Part shown: positions 8,501-9,690 of the stretch, piece after piece
How positions within the stretch are numbered: the first letter of the stretch is position 1
Layout of the letters: each line of letters begins with the position of its first letter
From: Ruminococcaceae bacterium UBA1425
GTDB taxonomy: Bacteria; Bacillota; Clostridia; Oscillospirales; Acutalibacteraceae
Assembly (NCBI GenBank): GCA_002329365.1
Contig: DCUB01000041.1
Span: 1 to 9,690, forward strand
Length of the DNA: 9,690 nt
Reading direction: 5' to 3'
The notes under the pieces: generated by a model
What the model saw: only the letters and a program-made list of their open reading frames with translations
Told to the model about the DNA's origin: nothing
The model's database searches: none
Program-made: the position numbers and the translations under genes

Positions 8501-9568
8501 ATTTTCCGGCTCATGGAGGACGGAAAAATCAGCTATATCGTATATACAGGCGCGCTTAACGACTCGACCGTCGGCGAATTTATATCTATTCACCGCCGTG
8601 CTATTCAGCTTTCGATAGCGACGCTGACGTCTCTCGACACAGCCAACGCGCTTGCCGACATAATCGCAAGCCGCTACAATCAATACAACACGGAGCTTGT
8701 CGATATAAACAACATGCGTACGGACCTCAGCAAGTTCCGCTTCGCCAAAATGGAAACGGCGGGCAACGACCACATAATTATTGAAAACTACAACGGCGAA
8801 ATAACCTGCCCCGAATCCCTTTGCGTAAGTCTTTGCGACAGGCATCACGGTATAGGCGGCGACGGCATTGTGTTTATAGAGCACTCCGGGATTGCCGACG
8901 CGAAGATAAGGGTTTTCAACCTTGACGGCAGCGAGGCGAAAATGGGCGGAAACGCGGTGCGCTCCGTTGCCAAATACCTTTACGACAACGGCACCGTTGA
9001 CAAAGAAAGCATTTCCATCGAAACGGCGAGCGGCATTAAATACGTAAGGCTCTATATATCGAAGGGCAAGGTTTCGTCGGCGTGCGTTAATATGGGAATG
9101 CCCGATTTCTCGGCAAAGAAGATTCTGGCAAAGCCGGACATTGATAGTGTTGTCGATATGCCCGTCAGCATCGGCGGCGAGGATTATGGCATCACCTGCG
9201 TTTCGCTCGGAAATCCGCATTGCGTCGTGTTCTGCGACAGGGTTGACGCAATCGACGTGGCGAGGATAGGGCCGGAGTTTGAAAACTCGTCCGTTTTCAG
9301 CCACAGGGTCAACACGGAGTTCGTCCGGTTAGTGAACGATACCACAATCAAAATGAGGGTGTGGGAGAGAGGAAACGGCGAAACGCTCTCCTGCGGCAGC
9401 GGAGCGTGCGCGGCAGTCGCGGCGGCTGTCGCAAAAGGCTGCCTTCAGAAGAACACGGACATTACCGTCAAGGTTAAAGGCGGAGACCTTATAGTAAACT
9501 ATACCGACAACGGAATACTGCTCACAGGCAGCACAAGGCTGTCCTTTACGGGCGAGTTCGAGTATTAA
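5534..9568 (+). CDS. carB: Carbamoyl-phosphate synthase large subunit fused to a C-terminal DapF-like domain
   Basis: This 1344-residue protein is about 270 residues longer than ordinary CarB. The N-terminal half begins KKVMVIGSGPIVIGQAAEFD and carries metal/ATP ligands Glu298, Asn300 and Arg302 (VIEVNPRVSRSS). The second synthetase half begins near residue 552 (IIVLGSGPIRIGQGIEFDYS) and has Glu824, Asn826 and Arg828 (VIEVNPRASRTV). Both halves look active. The MGS-like allosteric domain spans roughly 933-1055, but the positions matching E. coli UMP/IMP-binding residues are mostly changed (Glu944, Glu983, Tyr1004, Gly1006; Thr964 and Thr967 kept). From about 1067 to the end is a full-length DapF domain lacking its first catalytic cysteine. 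I chose ATG 5534 because GGGAGG at 5519-5524 is 9 bases upstream and the protein then begins MPLCKDIKKV, as CarB does. The start overlaps the carA stop (TAATG). The join has no stop or frame change and no well-placed internal ribosome site. Confidence 0.95.
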   Translation: MPLCKDIKKVMVIGSGPIVIGQAAEFDYAGAQACRVLKKAGVNVVLVNSNPATIMTDKALADEIYLEPLTTETVKRIIQKERPDSLLAGLGGQTGLTIAMQLSKDGYLEKHGVRLLGTDAKAIDKAEDRKLFKDTMAEIGQPTIPSEIANDVETALKIADEIGYPVIVRPAFTLGGAGGGVAYSPDELKIITVTGLDMSPITQVLIEKYIFGWKEIEFEAMRDSVGNVIAVCSMENFDPVGVHTGDSIVVAPALTLANKEYQILRSAALDIVSALGIVGGCNCQFALNPDSFEYAVIEVNPRVSRSSALASKATGYPIAKVTTQLALGYTLDEIKNDITGKTCACFEPAIDYVVVKLPKWPFDKFVNSDRRLGTQMKATGEVMSIAPTFEMALMKAVRGAEISTDTLNMQPKTKKPLEERLHSMDDLRLFTLFEALKGGEDIEKLYQITKIDRWFLNKIKNLADFENDISKNGLYEGTYIKGKKLGYTDAALKRISGAESIPHVDAVYKMVDTCAAEFKAETPYFYSTYDTECEAAGFIDDSKEKIIVLGSGPIRIGQGIEFDYSSVHCVWTLKEMGYEVAIINNNPETVSTDYDTADRLYFEPLTPEDVMNIIKVEKPLGVVVAFGGQTAIKLTKFLDENGIQILGTSADGIDTAEDRERFDALLEKFGISRPKGMGVMTMEQALSAAETLGYPVLLRPSYVIGGQNMTIAHNSDHVRRYMEIILKSEIENPVLIDKYMAGIELEVDVISDGTDVLIPGIMEHIERAGVHSGDSIAVYPPYNLNDKMLQNVIDVSQKLALSLGTKGLVNIQYLIYNNRLYVIEVNPRASRTVPYISKVTGVPMVELASKVMIGQPLVSLGYGTGLYRTPPYFAVKVPVFSFEKLSDVNSILGPEMKSTGEVLGIGKTTSEALMKGLTSAGFNVQMPSVGKEVGVLLSVDEHDEIDVVTLAKKLDDLGMKLYATKDTAAAIGQLGIDVTSVKEVSESNEIFRLMEDGKISYIVYTGALNDSTVGEFISIHRRAIQLSIATLTSLDTANALADIIASRYNQYNTELVDINNMRTDLSKFRFAKMETAGNDHIIIENYNGEITCPESLCVSLCDRHHGIGGDGIVFIEHSGIADAKIRVFNLDGSEAKMGGNAVRSVAKYLYDNGTVDKESISIETASGIKYVRLYISKGKVSSACVNMGMPDFSAKKILAKPDIDSVVDMPVSIGGEDYGITCVSLGNPHCVVFCDRVDAIDVARIGPEFENSSVFSHRVNTEFVRLVNDTTIKMRVWERGNGETLSCGSGACAAVAAAVAKGCLQKNTDITVKVKGGDLIVNYTDNGILLTGSTRLSFTGEFEY
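8732..9565 (+). other. Degenerate DapF-like domain within the CarB fusion (residues 1067-1344)
   Basis: This domain aligns with the stand-alone DapF of this operon without gaps through the first catalytic position and, as far as I followed it, to the conserved GNPHC motif. DapF residue n matches fusion residue n+1067. By hand I count 34 identities in the first 71 positions. The first catalytic cysteine is replaced by Gly1138 (KMGGNAVRS against KMCGNASRC). The second is kept as Cys1287 (SCGSGAC), 149 residues later, the same spacing as Cys71-Cys220. Substrate-binding equivalents Asn1078, Asn1129, Asn1227, Asn1260, Glu1278 and Arg1279 are all present. Epimerisation in this family needs both cysteines, so normal epimerase activity is unlikely. 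Retention of the binding residues suggests ligand binding or a changed reaction. It follows the MGS-like domain after a linker of about 20 residues. Confidence 0.93.
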
Positions 9569-9577
9569 AACCCTTTT

Positions 9578-9618
9578 GGCAAAAAAATACAATACACAGT
9601 GTTTTTTTAGCCTTTTTT
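9578..9618 (+). terminator. Intrinsic terminator of the operon
   Basis: Ten bases after the carB-dapF stop, GGCAAAAAAATAC (9578-9590) pairs with GTGTTTTTTTAGCC (9599-9612) around an 8-base loop. The stem has one T-G wobble and one bulged A, and six T residues follow at 9613-9618. The hairpin plus U-run is the form of a Rho-independent terminator. It fits a transcript ending after the fusion gene. Confidence 0.8.
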
Positions 9619-9690
9619 CGATATTATTCACAATAAACAAACAAAACAGTCGTTTTTATTCAATTGGAAATGGCTCTGTAAAGTAAACAT
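9619..9690. other. AT-rich intergenic end of window, no gene seen
   Basis: The 72 bases after the terminator are clearly more AT-rich than the coding region and contain no convincing reading frame or start signal. A tiny 5-bp hairpin (AAAAC...GTTTT near 9643-9656) is too weak to call. The next gene probably lies beyond the window. Confidence 0.5.

Noticed and set aside
8696..8752. Separate translation of the second DapF from an internal start (ATG 8714 or 8750)
   Set aside because: No Shine-Dalgarno site is suitably spaced, there is no stop codon in the CarB frame, and the reading frame runs on unbroken.
8381..9304. 307-residue open frame on the minus strand opposite the CarB-DapF junction
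   Set aside because: Its translation shows no recognisable domain, and it lies wholly opposite a strongly conserved coding region. It looks like a shadow of codon bias.
9664..9690. Possible promoter near TTGGAA at the window end
   Set aside because: The window ends before a -10 box at a normal distance could be judged, and the nearby TAAAGT is too close.

Overview
The window holds one strand of six tightly packed plus-strand genes, preceded by the last codons of a partial upstream gene and closed by an intrinsic terminator. The order is dapF, dapL, purF, nadE, carA, and then one long gene encoding carbamoyl-phosphate synthase large subunit (CarB) fused in frame to a second, degenerate DapF domain. 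The content suggests an anaerobic Firmicute of the class Clostridia, probably an uncultured gut or rumen lineage. The reasons are the diaminopimelate aminotransferase (DapL) route, a PurF of the self-processing iron-sulfur type, an ammonia-only NadE, moderately GC-rich codon use with strong Shine-Dalgarno sites, and a palindromic repeat of a kind I remember from such genomes. This placement is inference.

Layout. Bases 1-73 encode the C-terminus of an unidentified protein. Bases 74-240 are an intergenic leader with a short 14-bp palindrome and a 75-bp inverted-repeat element just before dapF. From 241 to 9568 the genes are separated by at most 24 bases. dapF and dapL are 1 base apart, nadE and carA overlap by 4 bases (GTGA), and carA and carB overlap by one base (TAATG). 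A hairpin followed by a T run at 9578-9618 ends the unit. The final 72 bases are AT-rich and show no gene. No non-coding stretch exceeds 300 bases.

How the genes fit together. DapL makes LL-diaminopimelate from tetrahydrodipicolinate, and DapF epimerises it to meso-diaminopimelate for lysine and peptidoglycan. PurF commits PRPP and glutamine to purines. NadE amidates nicotinic acid adenine dinucleotide. CarA and CarB make carbamoyl phosphate for pyrimidines and arginine. The shared theme is nitrogen transfer into cell-wall and nucleotide precursors.

The most notable object is the 1344-residue CarB-DapF fusion. Its CarB part looks catalytically intact, but the allosteric MGS-like domain has lost most residues that bind UMP/IMP in E. 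coli CarB. The appended DapF domain aligns without gaps over at least its first ~160 residues to the stand-alone DapF of the same operon, and the spacing of the catalytic positions is identical. It keeps the substrate-binding residues and the second catalytic cysteine, but has glycine in place of the first. I infer a possible diaminopimelate-sensing regulatory domain that replaced nucleotide control of carbamoyl-phosphate synthesis. This is a hypothesis and has not been shown.
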